This document shows, piece after piece, positions 31,601 through 41,400 of a stretch of 64,000 bases of DNA (position 1 is its first letter; every line of letters starts with the position of its first letter). The DNA is from Protonemura montana (taxonomy: Eukaryota; Arthropoda; Insecta; Plecoptera; Nemouridae): contig CANOQG010000002.1 in NCBI GenBank assembly GCA_947568835.1, positions 186,001-250,000 of the forward strand, read 5' to 3'. A program made the translations under genes and the position numbers. The notes under the pieces are model-generated. The model made no database searches. It was not told the DNA's origin and saw nothing but the letters and a program-made list of their open reading frames with translations.

Positions 31601-34237
31601 ACGCATTCCATCTCAGGAAGAGTGGTCGACAACCGAGACGTAGTGCCTTACAACAAGTACTTAAGCTCCAAGTTTGACTGCCACCTGAACATCGAGCACT
31701 GTGGATCCGCGAAGACGGTCAAGTACCTGTGCAAGTACGTGTACAAAGGTCACGACTGTGCCAGGGTCCAGCTCCGCGTCTCTGTCCCCGCGGAGGGCGA
31801 TCATGAGCCACGTCCAGCGCACGGTGCCCAGCAAGAGTTGGTGTGGGACGAGGTCTCACAGTTCATCGACTCTCGCTACGTGAGTCCCCAAGAGGCTGCG
31901 TGGAGAATTTTCGGATTCGAAATGCACGAAAAGTCGCACACTATCATCCGTTTGGCGATCCACCTCGAGGGTGACCACATGGTCACGTTCCGTCCTGGAG
32001 ACGAGGAAGCCGCAGCAGAACGCGGCAGGGCTGCGCTGACTACGCTGACGGCATGGTTTGTGCTGAATAGTAGCAACCCGGCGGCACGGCAGTACAAGTA
32101 CATCGACATCCCGTACCACTTCCGTTTCGAGGGCAAAGCGTGGAAGCCACGTAAGCGAGGTGCCGGCTCCATCATCAGCCGAATGTACTCCGTGACGCCC
32201 CGGCAGATCGAGCGATACCATCTTCGTCTCCTTTTGCTACACGTCGCCGGCGCCACCTCATTCGAGGACGTGCGCACGTTCCAGGGTAGGGTTTACGCTA
32301 CCTTCAAGGAAGCTGCCATCGCACGCAACCTGCTAATGGACGACGACGAGTGGCAGAAATGTCTGCAGGAGGCGGTTGCTATAAAGAAGCCAAACGAACT
32401 TCGTCAGCTGTTTGCCATCATTTGCGCGTTCTGTCAGCCTCTTGACCCGCTGTCTCTATGGGAGCGTTTCAAGGGCGATTTCTGCGAAGATTTCGCCCGA
32501 GAACACGACCCCATCGAGGCAGAACAGTTGGCCCTGAATTCCATCCAGTCCGTCCTTGCCCTACACCGCCTGACCAACGCCGAAATCGGTTTGCCGGCGC
32601 CTCGAGTGCCAATCATCGTTGCTGTCGACGAGCAGTTCGACCAGACCGCCGAAAGGGAAGAGGCCGAGGAGAACTTGGTGAAGCTCAACGGCAGACAGCG
32701 CGTGGCATTCGACGCGGTGATGGCAGCAATCGACGACCCGAACGCCGAGCAGAGGTGCTTCTACCTGGACGGCCCGGGCGGCAGCGGGAAGACCTTCCTA
32801 TACAACACCCTCATCAGCACGCTGCGAGCCCGAGGCGAGCGAGCCGTGGCCGTCGCGTGGACGGGCATTGCGGCGACGTTACTGAAGGGAGGGAGGACCT
32901 GCCACTCGCGATTTCGATTGCCTGTTCCGATTGTGGAAAACAGCACGTCTGGCGTGAAGCCCAACTCCGCCGAGGGCGCTTCGCTGAGGGCGGCCAAGGT
33001 CATCATCTTGGATGAAGGACCCATGGCGCCTCTGCTGGCCCTGAACGTGATCGAGCGGACGCTAAGAGACGTGACAAACGATGAGCGTCCGTTCGGCGGA
33101 AAGGTGATCGTTATCGGCGGGGATTTTAGGCAGTGCCTCCCAGTCGTTCGAAATGGCAACCGAACGACCATAGTCGAGCAATGCATTAAGCGTGGCGCGC
33201 TTTGGTCGTTGTTCCGCACCCTCGAGCTGCGCGCGAACATGCGCGCCAACCCAGGCGAAGTAGAGTTCGTCGAGTGGCTCTTGCGTGTCGGAAACGGCGA
33301 GATTTTGAATGACTGCCACCTCCCGGATGACACCATCGCATTACCTGTCCAATGCGTCGTGGACTGCGTCATTGACGCCGTCTTCGGCACGAGCATTAGT
33401 GCTGCCGAGATGGCCGTGATGCAAGACCATGCCATCCTCTGCCCGAAGAACGTGGAGTCTTTGAACATCAATGACAACGTTCTTGAGCGCCTCGAAGGTG
33501 ACGTGTTCGAATACTGCAGCGCCGACACTGTCGATGTCAGTGAAGGCGAAGATGGCGACGTTTTGGCTACCGATTATCCCGTAGAATATCTAAATTCATT
33601 AACGCCATCCGGGATGCCACCGCACAAGCTTCGTCTGAAAGTTCATGCAATCGTGATGCTCATGAGGAACGTCGACGTGAGAGCCGGCCTATGCAATGGG
33701 ACTCGACTCAGCGTTGTTGCACTCCACGAGCACGTGATCGACTGCAGGATCATCGGAGGGCGCTGTGCGGGACGACGCACTTTCCTATGTAGAGTCAACC
33801 TAACTCCCTCGGACATTGGCATGCCCTTTACGATGACAAGGCGCCAGTTTCCGATCCGTCTGGCATTCGCCATGACCATCAATAAAGCCCAGGGTCAATC
33901 TTTAAAGAGGGTGGGAATTCATTTAGAAAAACCAGTATTCGGACACGGTCAGCTATACGTGGCGCTTTCTCGGGCTCGCTCTTTGGACTCGATCTTCGTG
34001 GCAGTCGCCGGTAACGAGGCGCAGGGCAAGTTGATCGTCTCGAGCAACACCACCTTCACCAAGAACATCGTGTACCAGGAGGTGCTCGAGATTCATGCGC
34101 CGGACCACCAGGCAGCGGATCCTTCCTCGCGTAGTGGCTATCAAGAGGCTGACCAGCAGGCCCTTGAGCAGTCGCTTAGTCAACTCGCTGTATCGGATGC
34201 GGATGAAGTAGTTCCAATGGACGCCTCCTCCTCCTAA
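28694..34237 (+). CDS. RepHel-3: intact Helitron Rep nuclease/helicase, 1847 aa
   Basis: The protein nicks, transfers and unwinds single-stranded element DNA in rolling-circle transposition. Residues 1-20 are basic and nuclear-signal-like. About residues 143-349 are nine tandem 23-residue STPR-like repeats (core QRLQRLALKAES), predicted DNA-binding helices. Cys430, Cys433, Cys451, Cys452 and His453 form a likely zinc site. Rep motifs: FLTMTCNPKW (807-816), HUH PHAHIL (His876, His878), YLCKYVYKG (Tyr1011, Tyr1015). PIF1 helicase: Walker A Lys1366, Walker B Asp1440-Glu1441, GGDFRQ (1475-1480), INKAQGQS (1729-1736), YVALSRARS (1755-1763). All catalytic residues are present. The start follows a splice acceptor and is conserved in three genes. 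It lacks the C-terminal protease-like domain of RepHel-2. Private change: Lys where the others have Met in VAIKMPNELRQ. Confidence 0.96.
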   Translation: MPPKKRVNLTSRKGGKGATARAESAAAKKRAAADERARTRETAEHADHQATASPSTSTLDEQRPFLSAVLREAPVSVLKHDSLLEQAAPASLPAFYDQPSTSRYMHSFSDNVPSVHPSLDQTQILENSVGQLQEDKNVQVAANERSARLAEKARNARQRRKAEDEAQRLLRLAQVAESKRRRLDEASEGRRLQLLAEKAESERLRLAKCTEEQRLQRLALKAESERRRLSDEADQQRLQRLALKAESKRRRLSDEADEQRLQRLALKAESERCRLSDEADKQRLQRLALMAESKRRRLSDESEEQRLQRLSQKAVQTQSERQHETPEARENRLVAARERSQQRRNAETRDKLAAFEVEVSQRAEEEASQRAQEAELEQSQRVAVEAIDVVDDQFEPDLAPVNLHPFHLEAARQDVADVALFHCGSMDEVCRVCGALYFAGERPSDKIYKLCCHSGNVILEPLLAYPDLMHALLTGDHCESKNFRKNIRSYNSSLSFASVGVKTDIPQGRGTYCFRVHGNIQHRIGHMGQAVQKPLYSHLYFLDAEQAKTHRMDRRQNANLLPNLLHELDALVREINPFAQGLKTLGQVEADDRIRAAAEGRPEVMAELRFVDDRRRLYENPTAHEVAVVYQSVDGGMPSLGRDIRIHTRGGFIEQLSVLSPNTDPLSYVLLFPRGEPGWQRGMPHTRQSKHSVVTLMEFYSHRLHERVGAFHPVLHAGKLTQQFMVDAYIKVEGNRLEFVIRNQKTLRAELYSGLMDHLANRAERQGCNVGKMVILPSSFIGSPRHCQQLYQDAMSIVTKFGKPDLFLTMTCNPKWPEIQTSLAAYERAEDRPDLTARVFQLKLKELMSDLTKRHVLGVPMAHFHVIEFQKRGLPHAHILVILRDEDKIRTPEEVDALICAELPDPVTEERLHKVIVSSMIHGPCGARNMSSVCMEDGKCKKKFPKSFTDVTVVNEGGFTVYRRRESGQTHSISGRVVDNRDVVPYNKYLSSKFDCHLNIEHCGSAKTVKYLCKYVYKGHDCARVQLRVSVPAEGDHEPRPAHGAQQELVWDEVSQFIDSRYVSPQEAAWRIFGFEMHEKSHTIIRLAIHLEGDHMVTFRPGDEEAAAERGRAALTTLTAWFVLNSSNPAARQYKYIDIPYHFRFEGKAWKPRKRGAGSIISRMYSVTPRQIERYHLRLLLLHVAGATSFEDVRTFQGRVYATFKEAAIARNLLMDDDEWQKCLQEAVAIKKPNELRQLFAIICAFCQPLDPLSLWERFKGDFCEDFAREHDPIEAEQLALNSIQSVLALHRLTNAEIGLPAPRVPIIVAVDEQFDQTAEREEAEENLVKLNGRQRVAFDAVMAAIDDPNAEQRCFYLDGPGGSGKTFLYNTLISTLRARGERAVAVAWTGIAATLLKGGRTCHSRFRLPVPIVENSTSGVKPNSAEGASLRAAKVIILDEGPMAPLLALNVIERTLRDVTNDERPFGGKVIVIGGDFRQCLPVVRNGNRTTIVEQCIKRGALWSLFRTLELRANMRANPGEVEFVEWLLRVGNGEILNDCHLPDDTIALPVQCVVDCVIDAVFGTSISAAEMAVMQDHAILCPKNVESLNINDNVLERLEGDVFEYCSADTVDVSEGEDGDVLATDYPVEYLNSLTPSGMPPHKLRLKVHAIVMLMRNVDVRAGLCNGTRLSVVALHEHVIDCRIIGGRCAGRRTFLCRVNLTPSDIGMPFTMTRRQFPIRLAFAMTINKAQGQSLKRVGIHLEKPVFGHGQLYVALSRARSLDSIFVAVAGNEAQGKLIVSSNTTFTKNIVYQEVLEIHAPDHQAADPSSRSGYQEADQQALEQSLSQLAVSDADEVVPMDASSS

Positions 34238-36035
34238 ATCCTATCATTGTACTATCCCTTACATTTGCAATAGCGGTAACATTTCCTAGATAAATTTAAA
34301 TTCAGTAAGGCTAGGTAGGGCAGACCAGGAACCGTGACTAGCACGGCAGGAAGCAACCCAATTCCCATATATTTCACCATGCTGACACGCTTTTCTGCTG
34401 CAGGTATAAAGCACCGGACGCCGCATAGCCCTTTAACTTCACGACCATTGCGCTCGCATGTGGACACTCTAACGGAACTGCTCCTCCCAGAGCTAGACAA
34501 TTATGCATGTAAATTAATTGATAGCCCTATCGTAGATTTGGTAAAGGTACTTCAAATTTGAATGCTGTTTAAAAAAAAAAAAAAAAAAAAAGTATATTGT
34601 ACATACATTTAGTAAAGTAGTTACTTCTAACTAATAGTATTAGAAATACAGCCTGCTGTTTTCCATCTGCATGTCATGCATGTTCCAAAAAAAGAAAAAA
34701 AAGAAAAAAACATATCGTAGATTTAGTAAAGTAGTTACTAAGTAGTAAGTAGTAGTAGTTGGTAAGTTAGTAGTTAATAGTTATGCAACCTACTGTTTTC
34801 CATCTGCATGTCATGCATGTTCAAAAAAACAAAAAAACAAAAAAAAATATCATAGATTTAGTAAAGTAGTTACTAAGTAGTAAGTAGTAGTAGTAGTTGG
34901 TAAGTAAGTAGTTAATAGTTATGCAACCTGCTGTTTTCTATCTGCATGTTTCTCTTTTCTTGATTCTATCTTGGAATGTCAAACCAACTAACCACCAAGC
35001 ATGATAGCATTGCATCGGTCTAAAAGCTGAACAATGCATCCCACCTATCCGACACAGTTGATCCTTGCATGAATCCTTGCATGTCCGCACATCAGAGATT
35101 CCTGTTGCTTGCAACGGGCTGCACAATCTTTGATAGTGTAAGGCAGAGGCGATGTAGTGTGCGACGATCGCCATGCTGCCGGGGCGGGATGGGGGCCCCG
35201 GCATAACAACAATTTTTTTAAATTCTCTCACCTAACAGCTTGAATACATTTAGAAACTTTTTATTTCTCCAAGAATGGTGCCTCTCTCTTGCCGTCTTTT
35301 TTATTTTGTTTTAGACCCCCTCCCCCTGCCAATCGTAGAGAAGGAACTTCTTCATGGCACCATTGCGGAGATTACTTTCAATTACGGATGAACAGTGGCG
35401 CTACTGCGACATGGCTGGTCTGCATTGACTGTTGCTTTCAAATGGTCAAAGTTTTCAACGCAAATCGTCGTAAACATGTGAATATTTCTTATATTTGTAA
35501 GAATGATAATAATATTGGCAAATAAAAATTACAATAATTAATAGGTACATTTTTTTTTGTTTAATCTTCAAAAAAAAAACCTTCGTCACTGAAACCAAAC
35601 CAAAAATATTTGTAATGATTCCTTTCTGTCCAAAAAGCACACCAAATGGTTGTGTCCTTATAAGCAATGCTGCTGGTTAGCCATCATCGTTTAAGGTACT
35701 GGCGGAAATCAGGTATAGTATGGTATATCAAGTCGTAAGGGCATAATACTTTGTTTTCTTGACATTTTCTCAGTACTTTATTTTGTTGTCCCATAAAAGT
35801 TTCTTAAATGTATGCGTAGAGGCTACATTAAGTGTAAAGTCTCAGTTCGGTCCCAGGGCTTAGGGACTAGATTTTGGCCTAGGCCCATATATTTTTGTCA
35901 TGATCTATCCTATCGGCATATGCCCTATGGGCATAGGGTACTAGAAAAACAGTAGTGAGCTATTTGTAATTGTTAATCCAAGTTCAAAGACAATACTAAT
36001 ATACTAAAATAAAACCACTAGGGATAAGAACAACA
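34238..36035 (+). other. 3' tail of E6
   Basis: No supported gene. It contains the 135-bp-type repeat (about 34593-34945, 3 copies), the 9-bp GC hairpin (35177-35203), the conserved tail module (35250-35470), AATAAA at about 35519-35526 and the hairpin at 35919-35935. The order is the same as in E1 and E7. Confidence 0.7.
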
Positions 36036-36879
36036 GGTGCCGTTAGGCATCGGGTACTGCTAGTTAACCTTATATAAAAGCTTTAAAATTGTGATGTTCA
36101 ACTTTTTAGTTTGTGGGTATATGGGTGGGTGGATGGCTGGCTGGGATGTAACCGGCCGCTCTACTGGTTATGGAAATTGTGAAATGAGACTCAAAACGTA
36201 CGAAAATGGGCTAGAATTTTTCGGTATTAACTTTTCCATTGGCAGGCGACATTTTCACAGCGATTTGAAAGCGTTTTCATGGTGAAAAGTTGCTAAATAT
36301 GACGGCAAGATATCTCAGAGCCAGGCGATGCAGCTCGATATTATAATTCTTTTAATACTCAAGTTTTTCTAGCCTCGAGCTCCACGGTGATTTTTCATGC
36401 ATTCGTATTAAAGTTGTTGATGTAATTGAGCGAAAACACATTCAATTGCGATCGTTTTAAGTGCAAAAAGAATTAATTTTGCTAATAAACTGACAGCTTT
36501 GATCAATTGTTTGCTATTTTGACACCACGGCAAGGTGTACGAAATCGTGAATGTATCTTTTCAGCAGTGGATCATCAGGCCAAATTAAACGTCAAAATGG
36601 GTTGAAATGTCAAACTCTCAACTAAAACCCCTTTGTTTCTGGCGAAAATCTGTCAAAAACGACAGGAAATGGTTATCATTTGTACCTGACTTCTAAGCAC
36701 TTTATGAAACGCGACATTTTTAAGGTGAGTTGATGGGATACGGCGATTTAAACAGGATTTTAAATTAAACTTCAAAGGAAACAGGTGAGTTAGGAAAAAG
36801 TTTGACTTATAACAGGCGTAAAAATCGTATTTTTACGTATTGCATGTAATATGTATAAATATTAAATATAAATATTTTA

Positions 36880-37425
36880 TTTTATTGTATTGTATACAAA
36901 AGACAAAAAATTCTTTAAAATACGACGATTTTACTCCATCCCCAGCCTAGACAAGATCACGCAGTTGATTCCAAGCGATCAATGATATTTGCGGCATTAA
37001 TGCAAATTATCAGTAACTTTAACGGATTTCGCAAGCTTTACAGGCATAAAATATAGTTTTTTCAACAACTAAGACACACTTGATTAGTTTTTTATTGATA
37101 ATTTTGCCAAAACTAGATTTAAAGTGACATTGACAGATCAAAGATAAACATTTGATGGATGTTTTTCATCGACTCAGGACGCCGTGGATATTTATTTTAT
37201 TTTCGAGTCTGCCGTGATCATTCAACAGGTATTTAAATTCAAAACGTCATTAATGACAGAGTGCAGTTTTATCAAATCTAATCCAAATACGCAATCTATG
37301 GTTTTATATGAAATTGTATGGTTTTGTATGGTATTGTATTGTATGGTATTCTATGGTATTCTATGATATTGTATGGAAATGTTATTCAATGGTATTCATT
37401 GGTATTGTATGGTTTTTTACAGGCG
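36880..37425 (+). other. Subfamily-B segment inside autonomous E7, with a tiny 10-bp array
   Basis: This part is absent from E6. It matches the region before the array in E5, E8, E9, E10 and E12 (TACGACGATTTTACTCCATC..., exon-like module 37044-37228, GACGCCGTGGATATTTATTT) and ends in about ten units of the TATGGTATTG/C minisatellite (37305-37415). It is a direct structural link between autonomous and non-autonomous copies: either an ancestral seed array or a piece copied in by recombination. Confidence 0.75.
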
Positions 37426-37807
37426 TACAAATTGTATTTTTATTGCATATTTTGTGTTTGTTTGTTTGCATATTATGTTTGGCAAAATGCTTATTTAAAT
37501 CGAAAGGGCCAAAAACTATATTTTCTTATTCATTTTCTTAGTTCTTTGGGTGGTGGTCCCATGAAAGGCTTTAAAAAGGCACAGGTGCACATTTTGTGTT
37601 CAATTGTGTTTCTTTAATGAGTTTTCAGATATATTTAGTAATGATTTAAACCGTAATTAATAAGCTAACCTCTAAAGACACATTATTATGATCACTGTCC
37701 GCAATAATTTGACTTCTGACTTCATTCATTTACAGCGTGTAGCATCGACAGCTTCTTATGGCACGTAATTCAAATCGTCGCGCGTGGTGTAAAAGTTTGA
37801 ATTTGCG

Positions 37808-37815
37808 TGACGTCA
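37808..37815 (+). promoter_or_regulatory. CRE-like palindrome TGACGTCA in E7
   Basis: Counterpart of the E6 site, upstream of the predicted leader exon (uORF ATG at 37927, donor at 37992). A second copy is at 38176-38183 inside the predicted intron 37992-38491. Confidence 0.5.
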
Positions 37816-37991
37816 TTTTACGTAGCGGGTAGTTGGTTTAGCGCTTTTTGATCGGCATCTACGCTCGGCAATTAGTCACAATCCCAAAGCTCGCCAACCG
37901 CCATTTGCTAAAGCAGTTAGTCTAGCATGAGAGTGCGGATTACCTACACGGCGAAACACTCTTGTGGGGAAGAATTCCGTCGCTATTCAAG

Positions 37992-38491
37992 GTAATCTTA
38001 TTTCAGATTTAATTTGCATGTTACAATATCCAGTAATAGTCAACCACTAATATCATCAAGTGATTCAATTATTTATAGTGATTTTATAGCGTTTAGCTTC
38101 TAAATTATTATTAAAATTATCTTTCATCATCAAGACTGGAAAGCATACATTTTGCCCGTCTTGTGGATATTTCCATGACGTCACTTTTACGTAACATGAT
38201 GCAATCGCTCGACGCGATTCTCATCCCCCTCCCCAACCCACCCATGCCCACCGTTCCAACAATTAGAAGTGTGTTCAACATGGCGTCCAAGCTCGCATTC
38301 GAAGCAAATTAGCATATTTCTTTGTAAAGAAACTGAAGTGATTGTTGTGCATATTAAAGCATACATTTAGCCTGGCATGATATTTGAGTGAGGTCATTTT
38401 TACAAAACATGGCGGTTGGTTCGTGCTCAGCCACGCTCCGCTTCAGCTCGGCGACGCTAGGCATTACTAAAGCCTCGCTTTCTTCACACAG
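37992..38491 (+). other. Predicted 5'-UTR intron of RepHel-4
   Basis: Donor TTCAAG|GTAATC and acceptor TCGCTTTCTTCACACAG directly before ATG 38492; 500 bp. The structure matches E6 and, with a different leader sequence, E4. Confidence 0.65.
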
Positions 38492-41400
38492 ATGCCACCC
38501 AAGAAGCGTGTAAATCTGACGTCTCGGAAGGGCGGGAAAGGTGCAACGGCAAGAGCGGAGAGCGCGGCGGCGAAGAAAAGGGCTGCTGCTGACGAGAGAG
38601 CGAGGACGAGAGAGACGGCCGAGCACGCCGACCATCAGGCGACTGCTAGCCCGTCGACGTCGACGCTTGACGAGCAGCGTCCTTTTATTTCCGCTGTTCT
38701 CAGAGAAGCCCCGGTGAGTGTCTTAAAGCATGATTCATTATTAGAACAGGCCGCCCCCGCTTTTATTCCAGCTTTTTATGATCAACCCTCTACAAGCCGC
38801 TATATGCATTCATTTCCAGACAATGTGCCATCTGGACTCCCATCCCTTGACCAGACTCAGATCCTGGAAAATTCAGTTGGCCAGCTACAAGAGGACAAGA
38901 ATGTGCAAGTAGCAGCAAACGAACGGAGTGCCCGACTAGCGGAAAAAGCTAGAAATGCTCGCCAGCGCAGAAAGGCTGAGGATGAGGCCCAGCGTCTTCT
39001 GCGTCTGGCCCAGGTTGCCGAGTCGAAGCGTCGACGACTAGACGAAGCTTCTGAGGGACGACGCCTACAGCTTCTTGCTGAAAAGGCTGAGTCTGAGCGC
39101 CTCCGCTTGGCAAAATGTACGGAAGAACAGCGCCTTCAGCGACTGGCCCTTAAGGCAGAGGCAGAGCGTCGCCGCTTGAGTGGCGAAGCTGACCAACAGC
39201 GCCTTCAGCGATTGGCCCTTAAGGCTGAGGCAGAGCGTCGCCGCTTGAGTGACGAAGCTGACCAACAGCGCCTTCAGCGACTAGCCCTTAAGGCAGAGTC
39301 AAAGCGTCGCCACTTGAGTGACGAAGCTGACGAACAGCGCCTTCAGCGACTAGCCCTTAAGGCAGAGTCAAAGCGTCGCCGCTTGAGTAACGAAGCTGAC
39401 GAACAGCGCCTTCAGCGACTAGCCCTTAAGGCAGAGTCAGAGCGTCGCCGCTTTAGTGACGAAGCTGACCAACAGCGCCTTCAGCGACTAGCCCTTATGG
39501 CAGAGTCCAAGCGTCGCCGCTTGAGTGACGAATCTGAGGAACAGCGCCTTCAGCGATTAAGCCAGAAGGCAGTTCAAACGCAGTCTGAAAGGCAGCATGA
39601 GACTCCAGAGGCGCGCGAGAGCCGTATAGTCGCCGCGCGGGAGCGATCTCAGCAGCGTCGAAATGCCGAGACCAGGGATCAGCTCGCGGCGTTCGAAGTG
39701 GAAGTCTCTCAGCGCGCTGAGGAGGAGGCGTCTCAACGCGCCCAAGAGGCTGAACTAGAGCAAAGCCAGCGAGTCGTGGTCGAGGCAATTGACGTGGCAG
39801 ACGATCAGTTCGAACCTGATCTTGCTCCAGTGAACCTTCACCCTTTGCACTTGGAGGCTGCCCGGCAAGACGTCACTGGCGTCGCCGTATTTCACTGCGG
39901 CAGCATGGACGAAGTATGCAGGGTGTGCGGCGCTCTGTACTTCGCAGGAGAGCGTCCTTCTGACAAAATTTACAAACTCTGTTGTCACTCGGGCAACGTA
40001 ATCCTCGAGCCTCTCCTCGCGTATCCCGATTTAATGCATGCGTTGCTGACCGGAGACCATTGCGAGTCTAAGAACTTCCGCAAAAACATCCGGTCGTACA
40101 ACAGTTCGCTCTCCTTCGCTTCAGTCGGAGTTAAGACGGACATCCCCCAGGGCCGTGGCACATACTGTTTTCGTGTCCATGGCAACATCCAGCATAGGAT
40201 CGGCCATATGGGGCAGGCGGTGCAGAAGCCCCTCTATTCGCACCTGTACTTTCTTGACGCGGAACAAGCGAAGACGCATCGAATGGACAGGCGCCAGAAT
40301 GCTAATCTGCTACCCAACCTGCTTCATGAGCTGGACGCGCTGGTTCGCGAAATAAATCCTTTTGCCCAAGGGCTTAAAACGCTAGGTCAGGTGGAGGCCG
40401 ACGACAGGATCCGTGCAGCTGCCGAGGGGCGACCCGAGGTCATGGCCGAACTGCGTTTCGTGGATGACCGACGGCGGCTGTACGAAAATCCTACGGCCCA
40501 TGAGGTGGCCGTTGTTTATCAGAGCGTTGACGGTGGCATGCCTCCTCTAGGACGTGATATTCGTATCCATACTCGTGGCGGATTTATTGAGCAGCTGTCT
40601 GTCCTGTCGCCCAACACGGATCCGCTCAGCTACGTGCTGTTGTTCCCGCGTGGAGAACCCGGCTGGCAACGAGGTATGCCGCACACCAGGCAATCTAAGC
40701 ACAGCGTCGTCACTCTCATGGAGTTTTATAGCCATCGACTCCACGAGCGTGTCGGCGCCTTCCATCCAGTGCTGCACGCCGGCAAGCTGACGCAGCAGTT
40801 TATGGTAGACGCCTATATCAAGGTTGAGGGCAATCGCCTTGAGTTCGTCATCAGGAACCAGAAAACGCTGCGCGCCGAACTCTACAGTGGGCTCATGGAC
40901 CACTTGGCGAACCGTGCTGAGCGGCAGGGCTGCAATGTCGGGAAGATGGTGATTCTGCCTTCCAGTTTCATCGGAAGCCCCAGGCATTGCCAGCAGCTAT
41001 ATCAAGACGCTATGAGTATCGTCACCAAGTTTGGAAAACCCGATCTTTTCCTTACTATGACGTGTAATCCGAAGTGGCCTGAGATTCAGACGAGCCTAGC
41101 GGCGTACGAAAGGGCGGAAGACCGACCCGATCTCACCGCGCGAGTATTCCAACTTAAACTCAAGGAGCTCATGTCTGATCTCACCAAGAGGCACGTGCTG
41201 GGCGTTCCCATGGCTCACTTCCACGTGATCGAGTTCCAAAAACGTGGACTCCCTCACGCTCACATCCTGGTAATCCTTCGCGACGAGGACAAGATCCGCA
41301 CTCCCGAGGAGGTAGACGCACTTATCTGTGCCGAGTTGCCCGATCCGGTGACCGAGGAGAGACTGCACAAGGTCATCGTGTCGTCGATGATCCACGGCCC

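Larger units (their letters stand above)
27026..36063 (+). mobile_element. E6: complete autonomous Helitron (9038 bp)
   Basis: It starts TTAACCTTATATAAAAG after E4's CTAG and ends with the terminal hairpin and CTAG at 36060-36063. The first 0.5 kb match the non-autonomous units. Then come a promoter-like region with two TGACGTCA sites, a predicted leader intron, an intact RepHel gene and a 1.8-kb tail with repeats and two hairpins. With both ends and an uninterrupted gene, this is the best candidate in the window for an active element. Confidence 0.93.

Noticed and set aside
34570-34592. Poly(A) tract as evidence of a retrotransposed copy
   Set aside because: It is one of several A-rich spacers inside the tail repeats and has no target duplication or retroelement gene nearby.
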